Shown: one piece after another, positions 26,257-36,040 of the stretch
Position numbering within the stretch: the stretch's first letter is position 1
Layout of the letters: each line of letters opens with the position of its first letter
Source of the DNA: Woodsholea maritima DSM 17123
Lineage (GTDB): Bacteria; Pseudomonadota; Alphaproteobacteria; Caulobacterales; Maricaulaceae
NCBI RefSeq assembly: GCF_000382325.1
Contig: NZ_KB908058.1
Span: 310,001-374,000, forward strand
Direction of reading: 5' to 3'
DNA: 64,000 nt
The notes under the pieces: model-generated
What the model was told of the DNA's origin: nothing
Databases searched by the model: none
What the model saw: only the letters and a program-made list of their open reading frames with translations
Program-made: the position numbers and the translations under genes

Positions 26257-27654
26257 TCATCGTAAAGGAGAAAGCGTTGACCATGCCGCTAAATCGACCA
26301 AAGCGCGCGCGCTCATTGCGCGTTTCTTGGCATTGGTCTTTTCTTTACCCCTTAACCGTTTGCCATCGGCGTCTTTGGTCGGGCCTTCAATGTCCGGGAA
26401 GAGGCCATAATTGACATTCATCGGCTGGAAAGCGCCTTTTTTGCCGGGCACATGATTGGTCGTGACATGGGCGAGCAGCGCGCCGAGCGCCGTGGTCGCC
26501 GGTGGCGGCGCAATCGCCTCGCCCTTGGCATCGCAGGCGGCAAAGCGCCCGGTGATGAGCCCCATCGCGGCGCTTTCCACATAGCCTTCCACGCCGGTAA
26601 TCTGGCCAGCAAAGCGTAAAGAGGGCCGCGCTTTGAGGCGCATCGTGCCATCCAAAACCCGCGGCGAGTTCAAGAAGGTGTTGCGGTGGATCCCGCCCAG
26701 GCGCGCAAATTGCGCCTCCTCCAGGCCAGGGATCATTTTGAAGACCTCGCCTTGAGCGCCATATTTCATCTTGGTCTGAAAGCCGACCATGTTGAACAGC
26801 GTGCCATGGGAATTATCCTGGCGCAGCTGAACCACCGCATGGGGCTTCACGCTGGGATTATGGGCATTGGTCAGGCCGCGCGGTTTCATTGGGCCAAAGC
26901 GTAGGGTTTCGCGTCCGCGCTCGGCCATCACCTCGATGGGCAGGCAGGCCTCGAAATAGGGGGTATCCTTTTCCCAGTCCTTGAATTCGGTTTTCTCGGC
27001 GTTCAACAAGGCATCAAGAAAGGCGTTATATTGCGCCTCATCCATTGGGCAGTTGATATAGGCGGCCTTGTCGGCCTCATCATCGCCCTTGTCATAGCGC
27101 GACTGCTTCCAGGCCACATCCATATTGATGCTGTCGGCATAGATGATGGGCGCGATGGCATCAAAGAAAGCGAGCTCGCCTTCACCGGTCAGGGCGTGAA
27201 TGGCTTCGGCCAGCGGGGTATGGGTCAAAGGCCCGGTGGCAATGATGACATTGGACCAGTCGGCGGGGGGTAAATCCTCAAACACTTCACGACGGATTTC
27301 CACATTGGGATGGTTCGTCAACGTCTGGGTCACGGCTTGCGAGAAGGCGTCACGATCCACGGCTAGCGCGCCGCCGGCGGGTACTTGATGGCGATCGGCC
27401 ATCGCCATGATGAGCGAGTTGCATCGGCGCATCTCCTCATGCAGCAGGCCCACGGCATTGGTCTCCGCATCATCGGAGCGGAAAGAGTTGGAACAGACCA
27501 GCTCGGCCAGGCCATCGGTTTTATGGGCCTCAGTGCCGCGAACGCCGCGCATTTCATGCAGAATAACCGGGACGCCAGCTTCTGCGGCCTGCCAGGCTGC
27601 TTCGCTGCCTGCCATGCCGCCACCAATAATATGGAGAGGGGTAAGATCGCTCAT
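26257..27654 (-). CDS. trmFO: Folate-dependent tRNA (uracil-54) methyltransferase TrmFO
   Basis: TrmFO makes ribothymidine at U54 of tRNA with methylenetetrahydrofolate and FAD. The start at 27654 begins [16 protein letters not shown]; the frame is open 66 codons further upstream but that part is not protein-like. The 465-residue product has the FAD-binding [19 protein letters not shown], and the C-terminal [12 protein letters not shown] motif. It uses the TrmFO route found in alphaproteobacteria rather than TrmA. It lies 42 bases downstream of the S9 peptidase start region on the same strand but is likely transcribed from its own promoter. Confidence 0.93.
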   Translation of the reverse strand: MSDLTPLHIIGGGMAGSEAAWQAAEAGVPVILHEMRGVRGTEAHKTDGLAELVCSNSFRSDDAETNAVGLLHEEMRRCNSLIMAMADRHQVPAGGALAVDRDAFSQAVTQTLTNHPNVEIRREVFEDLPPADWSNVIIATGPLTHTPLAEAIHALTGEGELAFFDAIAPIIYADSINMDVAWKQSRYDKGDDEADKAAYINCPMDEAQYNAFLDALLNAEKTEFKDWEKDTPYFEACLPIEVMAERGRETLRFGPMKPRGLTNAHNPSVKPHAVVQLRQDNSHGTLFNMVGFQTKMKYGAQGEVFKMIPGLEEAQFARLGGIHRNTFLNSPRVLDGTMRLKARPSLRFAGQITGVEGYVESAAMGLITGRFAACDAKGEAIAPPPATTALGALLAHVTTNHVPGKKGAFQPMNVNYGLFPDIEGPTKDADGKRLRGKEKTNAKKRAMSARALVDLAAWSTLSPLR

Positions 27655-27882
27655 GCGTGCGATATAGCGCGTTTGCGCGTGGGGCTCAAAACCTTGCCAC
27701 ATATGGCTTGCGCCTATAGGGGACACGCTATTGTTTTCAAATAGACGCTGATTAACACACCCTTGAAAAGGAATACTGGAGCGGTTGCCCTTGGTGTGTG
27801 CGTGTGCCGAAGCCCAGGAGACCACGCCCATGCGAGGATCAAGATCTCGCAAGGAAACACTCCCATTCTAAACGAAACGCGC

Positions 27883-28179
27883 ATGCAGGCCTATCTCAGT
27901 TATCAAAGCGTGGGTCGGAATAATATTGCGTTGATGCATGTTATCATGGGTGCGCGAAGCAATGATCAGCGCGTGCAGACCATCGCTTATGAATATCCCG
28001 ATCAAAGCCTTAGTCCGTATTTCAATTTATCGCGCACGGATACGCGGGCAACAGAAGATAATCAGCGTTTGGCTATTTACATGCCGTGTTTGCGCTATGG
28101 CTCGGATGAGGTGCGTCAAACTTTGACGTGCCTTCCTGGATTTGACATTTCCGATGTTCAAGGCTTTCAAGAGGACTGA
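27883..28179 (+). CDS. Small hypothetical protein or gene remnant
   Basis: The frame is open from 27763, and the first ATG is at 27883, giving 98 residues. I recognise no domain. The protein has two Cys near the end (MPCLRYG and LTCLPGF) and no membrane segment or signal. No convincing SD is seen at 27883. An ATG at 27830 with CAGGAGA upstream opens another frame that stops after 13 codons, so this may be the 3' part of a frameshifted gene. Treat as uncertain. Confidence 0.3.
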   Translation: MQAYLSYQSVGRNNIALMHVIMGARSNDQRVQTIAYEYPDQSLSPYFNLSRTDTRATEDNQRLAIYMPCLRYGSDEVRQTLTCLPGFDISDVQGFQED

Positions 28180-28239
28180 TGGCGCGCGGACTGAAGCTTT
28201 TCATTGGCCTTGGGGGCGCTTCGCACTAATTAAAGCGCT

Positions 28240-29085
28240 ATGAAAAACTGGATTGATTTACCTGCGCTCTCACACACGGTTCACGCACTGTTTGGGGCGA
28301 AAATAACCTGGGCCCTCAGCGCGATGGTCGGGGCTGTCAGCTTTGGCCTCGTTGGCGTGTTTACGCATTTCGCTTTGGCGGGGGAGCCTGCGGCGGGGCT
28401 TGCGATCTGGGTGTTTATCGCGCTGGCATGCGGCCTTGCCCTCGTCATTGCCAATGCAGGCTTGCGTATCGCGCGCGGTGATGACCTTGGCAAAGCGTGT
28501 GGCTTTGCCTGGGGCGGGGACGAAGTTCGCCTGCTCTGGGTGAATGCTTTAATTTTGGCGCTAGCCTTAATTGTCGTTTTAACGGTTTTCCTCTTTATCG
28601 TGGCATTATTGGTGGGGGTCAGCGCGGTGGCGATGGACCGTCTTGGCGTTGCTGAGCCGCCTGAAACCTATATTGAGCTTTGGCCTTTGCTCAATGGCTG
28701 GGAACGCGGTGTTGTTCTGTTTCTGCTTGGGGCCTTTATGGTATTTTGCGCCTGGTTTTTTGCCCGTCTGGCGATGAGCGGACCTGCGAGTTTTGATGCC
28801 AAACGCTTGCAGGTCTTAAGCGTTTGGCCGTTGACCCAGGGACAGGCGGTACGCATTGGTCTCGCCAGTGTCGTGATCTGTCTGCCTATGAGTGTGGGGC
28901 TTTGGGCGCTGATCGTGGCAGGAACCGCGCCTGTCGGGGCACTGGGCGCCTTTGTCACCGGCATGTTCAGCGGGGCCGTCGTTTTTGGTCTAGGGCTATT
29001 CCCCTTGTCGGTGCTCCATGGACATCTTTTCAAAGATTTAATCATAAAAAATTCAGATAAACTCGAACAGACCAAGACAGCGTAA
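28240..29085 (+). CDS. Multi-pass membrane protein of unknown function
   Basis: The 281-residue protein has six hydrophobic segments (about residues 24-48, 54-76, 101-130, 150-178, 205-225, 235-260). The loop motif FAWGGDEVRLLWVN at about 86-99 recurs in the next gene as FRFGGDELRLFVVN, so the two are paralogues. No catalytic residues were recognised. The pair is 45 bases apart and on one strand, pointing to an operon that may continue to the CPBP gene after a terminator. Function is unknown. Confidence 0.72.
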   Translation: MKNWIDLPALSHTVHALFGAKITWALSAMVGAVSFGLVGVFTHFALAGEPAAGLAIWVFIALACGLALVIANAGLRIARGDDLGKACGFAWGGDEVRLLWVNALILALALIVVLTVFLFIVALLVGVSAVAMDRLGVAEPPETYIELWPLLNGWERGVVLFLLGAFMVFCAWFFARLAMSGPASFDAKRLQVLSVWPLTQGQAVRIGLASVVICLPMSVGLWALIVAGTAPVGALGAFVTGMFSGAVVFGLGLFPLSVLHGHLFKDLIIKNSDKLEQTKTA

Positions 29086-29130
29086 TAAAATTCATTTACC
29101 TTCTTATATGAGTTGTATGAGGAGGGGACC

Positions 29131-30171
29131 ATGAGTGGGTCTGCGTATAATTTTGGGGCAGCAACATTTGCCTTTTTTAAAACCATGGGACGGCGTCCAG
29201 GCGCGGTGATCTCCATCGCGGTCTGGCAAGTGTTATTCTATCTTGCGCTATTCGTGATCGCTGCGGTGATGTTCCTGCCGCATGTGGGGGCCATAGTCGC
29301 CTTGGCAGAGGCCAAGCACGAGCCTGAGCCCGCCCAAGTTTTGGCGCTCTTCGCGCAAATGGGGGGAGCTATTTTTCTGACCCTTGTGATTGGTTTTGCT
29401 TTGACCTTGATGGTGCAGGGCGCGTGGCTGCGTTTGTTGACCCGTAATGAAGTGGCCTCTGGGGTGCCTTTCCGGTTCGGCGGCGATGAATTGCGCTTGT
29501 TCGTTGTTAATCTCCTTTATGTCTTCTTCGGCTTCTTGATGTATATCGCGATTGTGATCGCCGTCGTCGCAGGCAGCCTTGTCGGCGCACTCATCTTGAA
29601 TGTGGCGGGTGAGGGCACGGTCACCGGGGGCTTGTTGACCGGCCTTTGGGGATTTGTCGCGGCCCTTGCGGTTATGGCAGTGGTGATCTTTTTGCTGATC
29701 CGCTTTGCGGCCGCGCCTGCTTTAACGGTGCGTCAGAAAGATATTCGCTTCTTTGAATCCTGGAGCGCCACCAAAGATGTCACGGGGATGATGTTCCTGT
29801 CATACCTGGTGGTGATTTTGGTGTCTTTTGGCCTGGGGATTATCGCCAGTGTCGTCCAACAGATCTTTATGGTCGGTGCGATGGTTTCGGTGATTGAACC
29901 TTTAAGCCAGCTGGAAAACACAAAAGGCGCGGATGTTGATCAGGTGATGTCTATCCTGGGCACGGTCTTCAGTAATCCGGTGGTGATTATTGCCCTCCTT
30001 CTAGCCCTGGTGGTCCAGTACATTATCCAAGTGATCATCGAGGTCTGCTGGCACGGCGTGGGGGCCTATGCGGCTGTGCGCTATGATGGCGGCGATGATG
30101 TGTTGGCACCGGCTAAGCCTGCGCCTTATGCACCTAGCCAAAGTGTGGGTGAAGCGCCCAGTGAAGGGTGA
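29131..30171 (+). CDS. Multi-pass membrane protein, paralogue of the preceding gene
   Basis: ATG 29131 has AGGAGGGG 5 bases before it, so the TTG start at 29113 is rejected; the product has 346 residues. About six membrane helices surround the shared GGDELRLFVVN motif. The C-terminal 25 residues are Pro-rich and cytoplasmic-looking. The layout is like large hypothetical membrane families of Caulobacterales that resemble the membrane domain of glycerophosphodiester phosphodiesterases; this resemblance is weak. A terminator follows. Confidence 0.75.
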   Translation: MSGSAYNFGAATFAFFKTMGRRPGAVISIAVWQVLFYLALFVIAAVMFLPHVGAIVALAEAKHEPEPAQVLALFAQMGGAIFLTLVIGFALTLMVQGAWLRLLTRNEVASGVPFRFGGDELRLFVVNLLYVFFGFLMYIAIVIAVVAGSLVGALILNVAGEGTVTGGLLTGLWGFVAALAVMAVVIFLLIRFAAAPALTVRQKDIRFFESWSATKDVTGMMFLSYLVVILVSFGLGIIASVVQQIFMVGAMVSVIEPLSQLENTKGADVDQVMSILGTVFSNPVVIIALLLALVVQYIIQVIIEVCWHGVGAYAAVRYDGGDDVLAPAKPAPYAPSQSVGEAPSEG

Positions 30172-30199
30172 TCACATTTTGTAAGTCTTTGAAAATAAG

Positions 30200-30225
30200 C
30201 GCCCCGGTTGTTCCGGGGCGTTTTT
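30200..30225 (+). terminator. Rho-independent terminator
   Basis: CGCCCCGG and CCGGGGCG form an eight-pair stem around TTGTT, followed by five T. It ends the transcript of the paired membrane protein genes. Confidence 0.92.
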
Positions 30226-30291
30226 GCTGGTTGCCTCGTGGGGGGGCGGTGATATTTTCGCCCCAACGATAACACAACAGGGGCAGACCTC

Positions 30292-31344
30292 ATGCAGACC
30301 TCAAATACAGACCTGATCGATGACGCGCCACGCTTTGGCCTTTATGCCCGTGTTGAGCGCTGGCGGCGGACCTATGGCTGGGCCAGTCTTCTTTTGCTGT
30401 TGGCAGGATATTTTTTAAGTTCCGTGTTTGCCGGTCTCTTCGCCGGGATTTATTATGGCATCCATACCGCGATGGCGGGCAGCCTGGAAGCTGGTGCGCC
30501 CGGGGGTGCTGGGCTTGGCGGGGCCATGCTCACCGATCCCCATTTTCTCCTGCCCATGCTGGCCTTGCAATTTGTGTTTTGGGGAGGTTTTACCCTGATT
30601 TGGCTCAGCGTCTTTGAGCGGCGCGGGTTAAAATCCATCGGGTTCAGCGATGGCGTTTTGTGGCGTTATGGCCGCGGGGTTGGCGTTGCGCTGATCGCCG
30701 TGATTGTGTTGAGCGTCTTGGGTGCGATTGCCAGCGCCCTGGGTTTTGACATGGGTAAGGGTTCTGAACTTGCCGACGCCGCAGGTGAGGTGGATCCCAG
30801 CGTTATGGCCAGCTTGCTTCGCCCGGGCGTTCTGATTGGCCTGGCGTTGGTTTTGGTGCTTTTCCTGTTTCAAGGTGCGGTGGAAGAGATTGTGTTTCGC
30901 GGCTGGCTGTTATCGGCGCTGGATGCGCGCTGGGGCCGGATCGCTGCGATCATCGTCAGCACGATCCTGTTTGCCATCCTTCATGCCCAGCATTTGCAAA
31001 ATGATCTGGTGCTGGGGCTCGCCTCGATTGTCGCGATTGGCATTATGGGGTTGTTCTTGACCCTTTATGCGGTGGGGGAGCGTTCCATCGCAGGTGTGGC
31101 AGGCATGCATGGCGCGTTTAATGGCTTGATCATGATCGTTGGCATTTTAGGGGCCTTAAGCACCAATCCCGAGCAAAGCGTGGTCGAAGCCTTTATGGCG
31201 ACGCTGAACCCCTCGGCCGGCTTGGGCAATGGCGCGGAGCAAATCCCGATGATTGGCGCGGTTATTCAGGGCGGCACCTTCCTGATTTTATGTGCCTTGC
31301 CGGTGTTTGGCATATTACGGCGTAAGACACATATTGAGGCGTGA
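30292..31344 (+). CDS. CPBP-family intramembrane metalloprotease
   Basis: The 350-residue protein has about eight membrane helices. The Abi/CPBP domain (about residues 180-290) carries EEIVFRGWLLSAL (the two catalytic glutamates and Arg) and LFAILHAQH (His), then GLFLTLYAVGERS. Such proteases are related to CAAX prenyl proteases, but bacterial substrates are mostly unknown; some protect against bacteriocins. AGGGG precedes the ATG. It is flanked by two terminators, so it is probably monocistronic. Confidence 0.88.
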   Translation: MQTSNTDLIDDAPRFGLYARVERWRRTYGWASLLLLLAGYFLSSVFAGLFAGIYYGIHTAMAGSLEAGAPGGAGLGGAMLTDPHFLLPMLALQFVFWGGFTLIWLSVFERRGLKSIGFSDGVLWRYGRGVGVALIAVIVLSVLGAIASALGFDMGKGSELADAAGEVDPSVMASLLRPGVLIGLALVLVLFLFQGAVEEIVFRGWLLSALDARWGRIAAIIVSTILFAILHAQHLQNDLVLGLASIVAIGIMGLFLTLYAVGERSIAGVAGMHGAFNGLIMIVGILGALSTNPEQSVVEAFMATLNPSAGLGNGAEQIPMIGAVIQGGTFLILCALPVFGILRRKTHIEA

Positions 31345-31356
31345 TGGTTTTAGAAA

Positions 31357-31383
31357 GCCCCCGCCTCGGCGGGGGCCTTTTTT
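31357..31383. terminator. Terminator between the CPBP gene and uvrA
   Basis: GCCCCCGCC pairs with GGCGGGGGC across a two-base TC gap and is followed by a T run on the plus strand. It serves the CPBP gene and may also stop the convergent uvrA transcript. Confidence 0.88.
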
Positions 31384-31389
31384 AAACGC

Positions 31390-34281
31390 TTAGCTGGCCT
31401 TGGATTTTAGCGCCTTCTGGCGGGCTTTATCGCGCGCCAAGAGCGGTTTGAGATAGCGCCCGGTCCAGCTCTCTTCTACTTCGGCAACGTCTTCAGGCGT
31501 TCCGGCGGCCACGATACGGCCCCCGCCATCCCCGCCTTCAGGACCCAGATCAATCAGCCAGTCCGCGGTCTTGATGACGTCGAGATTATGTTCGATCACC
31601 ACGACGCTATTGCCCTGTTCGACCAATTCCTGCAGCACTTCGAGGAGTTTGCGCACATCTTCAAAGTGAAGACCGGTCGTGGGTTCATCCAGGATATAGA
31701 GCGTTTTCCCGGTGGAGCGTTTGGACAGCTCTTTGGAGAGTTTCACCCGCTGGGCTTCGCCGCCTGAAAGCTGGGTGGCTTGCTGGCCAACCTTGACATA
31801 GCCCAGGCCCACGCGTTGCAGGGTGACCATTTTATCGCGCACGGCTGGTACAGCTTTGAAGAAGTCCGCAGCCTCATCCACCGTCATATCCAACACATCG
31901 GCGATGGATTTACCCTTGAAGGTGACTTCCAAGGTTTCGCGGTTAAAGCGCTTACCCTCGCAGGCATCGCAGGTCACATAAACATCGGGCAGGAAGTGCA
32001 TCTCAATCTTCTGCACCCCATCGCCCTGACACGCTTCACACCGCCCGCCCTTCACATTGAAGGAGAACCGGCCCGGCTTATAACCCCGGGTCTGGCTTTC
32101 GGGCAGATTGGCAAACCAGTCGCGGATCGGGCCAAAGGCCCCCGTATAAGTCGCAGGGTTTGAGCGCGGCGTACGTCCGATAGGGCTTTGATCAATGTCG
32201 ATGATCTTATCGAGCTGCTCCAGCCCCTCAATCCGATCATGGGGCGCCGGGACCGATTGAGCTTTATTGAGCTTACGTGCCGCCGCCTTATAGAAGGTCT
32301 CGATGGTAAGGGTGGATTTACCGCCCCCTGAAACGCCGGTGACGCAGGTAAAGACGCCCAGCGGGAAATGCGCGGTGACATTTTTCAAATTATTGCCGTT
32401 GGCCCCAATGACGCTGACTTGACGCTTGGGATCAATCGGGCGGCGCACCTCAGGGATTTCGATCATGCGCCGACCCGACATATATTGCCCGGTCAGGCTG
32501 TTGGGATTGGCCGCAATCTCTTGCGGGGTGCCCTGGGCGACAATCTCGCCGCCATGAACCCCGGCGGCTGGGCCGAGATCGACGACATAATCGGCCGTCT
32601 CGATGGCTTCCTCATCATGCTCGACGATGATGACGGTATTGCCCAGATCGCGCAGACCGCGTAGCGAATCAAGTAGGCGCGTATTATCGCGTTGATGAAG
32701 CCCGATTGAAGGCTCATCGAGGACATAAAGCACACCGGTCAGGCCCGATCCGATCTGGCTGGCCAGACGGATACGCTGGCTTTCCCCGCCGGATAAAGTG
32801 CCCGAAGCACGGCTGAGGGTCAGATAATCCAAACCCACATCGACCAGGAATTTGAGCCGGTCGCGGATTTCTTTCAAGATCCGGCGCGCAATTTCCATTT
32901 CCTTATCAGAGAACGTGTCTTCAATTTCACGGAACCAATCACGTGCGGCCCGGATGGAGAGCTCGCCCGCCTGGGCGATGTCACATTGTGCGATCTTGAC
33001 CGCCAGAGCTTCGGGTTTGAGGCGCTTACCCTCACACACTTCACACGGCTGGGCCGATTGGAAACGGCCCAGATCATCACGTACCCAGGAACTGTCGGTT
33101 TCGCGCCAGCGCCGCTCCATATTCGGGATGACGCCTTCAAAGGTTTTGCTGGTCTGGTATTTGCGCAGATTGTCTTCGTATTCGAATTTAATCTTGTCTT
33201 TGGTGCCATAGAGCACGGCTTTTTGAAACGCTGTAGGCAGATCGCGCCATGGTGTAAACATCGAGACATCAAAATGCTTGGCCAGCGATTCCAAGGTCTG
33301 TTGATACAGCTTTGACGTGCCGCGCGCCCAGGGGGCCACCGCGCCATCATAAAGTGACTTATCACGCTCGGCGATCACCAGCTCTTCATCGAATTTCAGG
33401 CTTTGGCCCAGGCCATCACAGCTAGGGCAGGCCCCAAAGGGATTGTTGAAGGAGAAGAGGCGCGGCTCAATCTCCGCAATCGTAAAGCCCGACACCGGAC
33501 AGGCAAAATTCTCTGAGAATAACAAACGCTCAGGCTTACCCTTCTCATCGGTTTTGTCGGCAAATTCGGCAACTGCCAAACCCTCGGCTAGGCCCAGCGC
33601 GGTTTCCAGGCTTTCGGCCAAGCGCTGCTCTAAGCCCTCTTTGATGGCGATCCGGTCTACAACGACATCGATGTCGTGCTTATATTTTTTATCGAGGTCA
33701 GGCACGTCTTCCAGGGCGTAAAACTCGCCATCGACTTTGACCCGTTGAAAGCCCTGCTTCAGGAAGTCGGCAAATTCTTTCTTATATTCGCCCTTACGCC
33801 CGCGTGCGATCGGGGCGAGGAGGTAAAGCCGTGTACCTTCTTCCAGGGCCATCAGGCGATCGACCATCTGGGTCACGGTTTGGCTGGCGATGGGTAGCCC
33901 TGTGGCGGGCGAATAGGGAATGCCGACGCGCGCCCATAATAGGCGCATATAGTCATAGATTTCCGTTACCGTGCCGACGGTGGAGCGCGGGTTTTTTGAG
34001 GTGGTCTTTTGCTCGATGGAGATGGCCGGGGACAGGCCTTCAATCGAATCCATATCCGGCTTGCTCATCAATTCCAGGAATTGACGCGCATAGGCCGAGA
34101 GGCTTTCAACATAGCGCCGTTGGCCTTCGGCATAGATGGTGTCAAAGGCAAGCGAGGATTTGCCCGATCCGGATAGCCCTGTGAAAACAATCAACTGATC
34201 GCGTGGCAGATCAACCGAAATATCTTTCAGATTATGTTCGCGCGCTCCGCGTACCCGGATGGCTTTTAAGGCGTCGCTCAT
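31390..34281 (-). CDS. uvrA: Excinuclease ABC subunit A
   Basis: UvrA is the damage-sensing ATPase of nucleotide excision repair. The start at 34281 begins [20 protein letters not shown] and gives 963 residues, with AAAGGA about 10 bases upstream. First Walker [16 protein letters not shown]; second: [15 protein letters not shown] signatures [12 protein letters not shown] and [12 protein letters not shown] are intact, as is the C-terminal zinc module CEACQGDG to CDACEGKR. The N-terminal CPVSGF lacks one Cys seen in E. coli, which I recall as normal in alphaproteobacteria. A LexA operator lies 59 bases upstream. Confidence 0.96.
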   Translation of the reverse strand: MSDALKAIRVRGAREHNLKDISVDLPRDQLIVFTGLSGSGKSSLAFDTIYAEGQRRYVESLSAYARQFLELMSKPDMDSIEGLSPAISIEQKTTSKNPRSTVGTVTEIYDYMRLLWARVGIPYSPATGLPIASQTVTQMVDRLMALEEGTRLYLLAPIARGRKGEYKKEFADFLKQGFQRVKVDGEFYALEDVPDLDKKYKHDIDVVVDRIAIKEGLEQRLAESLETALGLAEGLAVAEFADKTDEKGKPERLLFSENFACPVSGFTIAEIEPRLFSFNNPFGACPSCDGLGQSLKFDEELVIAERDKSLYDGAVAPWARGTSKLYQQTLESLAKHFDVSMFTPWRDLPTAFQKAVLYGTKDKIKFEYEDNLRKYQTSKTFEGVIPNMERRWRETDSSWVRDDLGRFQSAQPCEVCEGKRLKPEALAVKIAQCDIAQAGELSIRAARDWFREIEDTFSDKEMEIARRILKEIRDRLKFLVDVGLDYLTLSRASGTLSGGESQRIRLASQIGSGLTGVLYVLDEPSIGLHQRDNTRLLDSLRGLRDLGNTVIIVEHDEEAIETADYVVDLGPAAGVHGGEIVAQGTPQEIAANPNSLTGQYMSGRRMIEIPEVRRPIDPKRQVSVIGANGNNLKNVTAHFPLGVFTCVTGVSGGGKSTLTIETFYKAAARKLNKAQSVPAPHDRIEGLEQLDKIIDIDQSPIGRTPRSNPATYTGAFGPIRDWFANLPESQTRGYKPGRFSFNVKGGRCEACQGDGVQKIEMHFLPDVYVTCDACEGKRFNRETLEVTFKGKSIADVLDMTVDEAADFFKAVPAVRDKMVTLQRVGLGYVKVGQQATQLSGGEAQRVKLSKELSKRSTGKTLYILDEPTTGLHFEDVRKLLEVLQELVEQGNSVVVIEHNLDVIKTADWLIDLGPEGGDGGGRIVAAGTPEDVAEVEESWTGRYLKPLLARDKARQKALKSKAS

Positions 34282-34339
34282 CGTGTCGTTATCCTTTGCT
34301 GCGCGCATTTATATAGGTCTTTTTTATGGGAGAGCGACA

Positions 34340-34354
34340 GAACAATGTGCGAAC
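34340..34354 (-). promoter_or_regulatory. LexA (SOS) operator upstream of uvrA
   Basis: Read on the minus strand the site is GTTCGCACATTGTTC, an exact match to the alphaproteobacterial LexA box GTTC-N7-GTTC. It sits 59 bases before the uvrA start and 219 before ssb, so damage induction of uvrA is expected; ssb may share it. Confidence 0.8.
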
Positions 34355-34572
34355 CTTCCTGTCAATTCCATGTCAGCTGTTTAGCGCAGCCCAACTGACA
34401 CCTCCTGTCAATTGTTTGCGCACGTTGGGGTGGGCTCTGACACGGTAACGCAAGCCCTGGCTGTTCGCTCCGTCTGGACTTCAGCTAAGGAAACGTTAAC
34501 ACTTGGCCGCGACTCGCGCCTCGCATCGACGGGGCTTTTACACGTAATATGATGAAGTATGAAGGTGCTCGT

Positions 34573-35094
34573 ATGGCTGGCGTCAATAAAGTGATCTTGG
34601 TGGGTAATCTGGGGGCGGATCCCGAAGTGCGCCGGTTAAATTCTGGCGACCCGGTCGTCAATCTGCGCATTGCGACATCGGATACCTGGCGTGATAAATC
34701 CACCGGTGAGCGCCGTGAAAAAACCGAATGGCACTCCGTTGTCATCTTTAACGACGCTCTGGCCAAGGTCGCGGAAAACTATCTCAAAAAAGGCTCGAAA
34801 GTCTATATTGAGGGCGCCCTGCAGACCCGCAAATGGCAAGACCGCGACGGCAATGATCGCTATACGACTGAGATTATTCTGCAACGCTATCGTGGTGAAC
34901 TGCAAATGCTCGATGGGCGTGGTGAGGGCGGTGGACAGCGTTCTGGGGGCTATGATCAAATGTCTGATCAGTCCGGTGGCTATAATGAGGGCGGCTATGG
35001 CGGTGGATCACGTGGTGGTCAAGGGGGCGGCCAAGGCGGCGCTCAACGCGAAAGCTTTGCCTCGGACACTCTGGATGATGACATCCCGTTCTAA
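34573..35094 (+). CDS. ssb: Single-stranded DNA-binding protein
   Basis: SSB coats single-stranded DNA in replication and repair. ATG 34573 starts [20 protein letters not shown], preceded by AAGGTG; an upstream ATG at 34549 adds 8 residues and is less likely. The 173-residue product has an OB fold to about residue 115, then a Gly-rich flexible tail, and the conserved acidic tip DDDIPF that recruits partner proteins. It is divergent from uvrA, as in many proteobacteria. Confidence 0.95.
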   Translation: MAGVNKVILVGNLGADPEVRRLNSGDPVVNLRIATSDTWRDKSTGERREKTEWHSVVIFNDALAKVAENYLKKGSKVYIEGALQTRKWQDRDGNDRYTTEIILQRYRGELQMLDGRGEGGGQRSGGYDQMSDQSGGYNEGGYGGGSRGGQGGGQGGAQRESFASDTLDDDIPF

Positions 35095-35118
35095 GTCGAC
35101 ACATGCCAAGCTAAACCA

Positions 35119-35154
35119 AAAGCGCGGGGTCCCTAGGGCTCCGCGTTTCTTTTT
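35119..35154. terminator. Terminator between ssb and the convergent membrane protein gene
   Basis: A GC-rich hairpin (arms GCGCGG and CCGCG with an inner CCCTAGGG palindrome) is followed by TTTCTTTTT on the plus strand. It lies 25 bases past the ssb stop and reaches the 3' end of the minus-strand gene. Confidence 0.8.
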
Positions 35155-35854
35155 AAATAATCCCTGGCTTATCGAGATAAGTTTCCAGGGCATTGATCGC
35201 GAAGAAGATTATCAGTGCACCAAAAATATAAAGCCATTGCAGAATGAAGAGGGTCTGGGCGGTGCGTACGAATTTATTTTTGAGATAAGGCGTGAGTTTC
35301 TCGCCAAAAAACTCGCTATAGAGCATACGTAGATTGAGAATTTGTGGCGGAGAATTGCAGCCATTCAGCTCCGCTATCACGACGAGCGGCCACACGACCA
35401 GATTGACAGGCACGCATAGAAGGCCCTGGCGTTTCAATTGGCTCTGACGATCTTTAATCGTCGCTGCGATCTCCTCTTCGCTTTCGCCCTCGCTCATATC
35501 GGGGTCGCGGAAAAGATCGGGGACTTCATCATGTTGTTTGCGAAATTTCAGCTGCTGGGTGCGCGCAGTGATCCCGGCCAGCAGGACCCAGATCGTCAAG
35601 GCATCATCGCCCAGGGGCGGCAAATCAATCTCAAACGGCAAGGCGAGATTGAAGGGGAAAATGATGAAGTCTGAAAGCCAATTCGAGAGCTTCCTAAAAT
35701 TCTCCAGCACTACGCCCATATATTGGCCGAGATCAAAATCAGCCAGATTTTGCACGAAGGAAAAAATCGTCAACGCCGCCCATAAGACGCCGAACAATAA
35801 CAGCGGATCTTTGAAATAGCGCGCATTGCGCTTCAAATCCTTGAACGCAGACAT
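35153..35854 (-). CDS. Membrane protein of unknown function
   Basis: The start at 35854 (MSAFKDLKRNARYF) has AAAGGGG upstream; the open frame to 35965 adds 37 unlikely residues. The 233-residue product has hydrophobic segments at about residues 18-40, 85-105, 160-175 and 205-230, with an acidic cytoplasmic stretch (DPDMSEGESEEEIAATI) in the middle. I recognise no family. It separates ssb from the beta-lactamase gene and is divergent from the latter. Confidence 0.65.
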   Translation of the reverse strand: MSAFKDLKRNARYFKDPLLLFGVLWAALTIFSFVQNLADFDLGQYMGVVLENFRKLSNWLSDFIIFPFNLALPFEIDLPPLGDDALTIWVLLAGITARTQQLKFRKQHDEVPDLFRDPDMSEGESEEEIAATIKDRQSQLKRQGLLCVPVNLVVWPLVVIAELNGCNSPPQILNLRMLYSEFFGEKLTPYLKNKFVRTAQTLFILQWLYIFGALIIFFAINALETYLDKPGII

Positions 35855-36040
35855 GCCTGCCCCTTTATCCCACCCGTAGGAGAGTGTAACGCCTTCGCGC
35901 CATAGGGGAAGGGGCTGGCGTATCACAAGGTGAAAAGACTTTACGCAGTGTGCGCCATATTTCATCTTGGCGAGACCTTAGCTTTGCCATAGTCCTTTTG
36001 CAAAAGGCGAGCACGCGTCTTTAAAAGGGATGGTGAAACC

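Noticed and set aside
33440-33510. UvrA N-terminal zinc motif CPVSGF with one Cys missing
   Set aside because: I recall this as the common form in alphaproteobacterial UvrA, so it is not reported as a defect.
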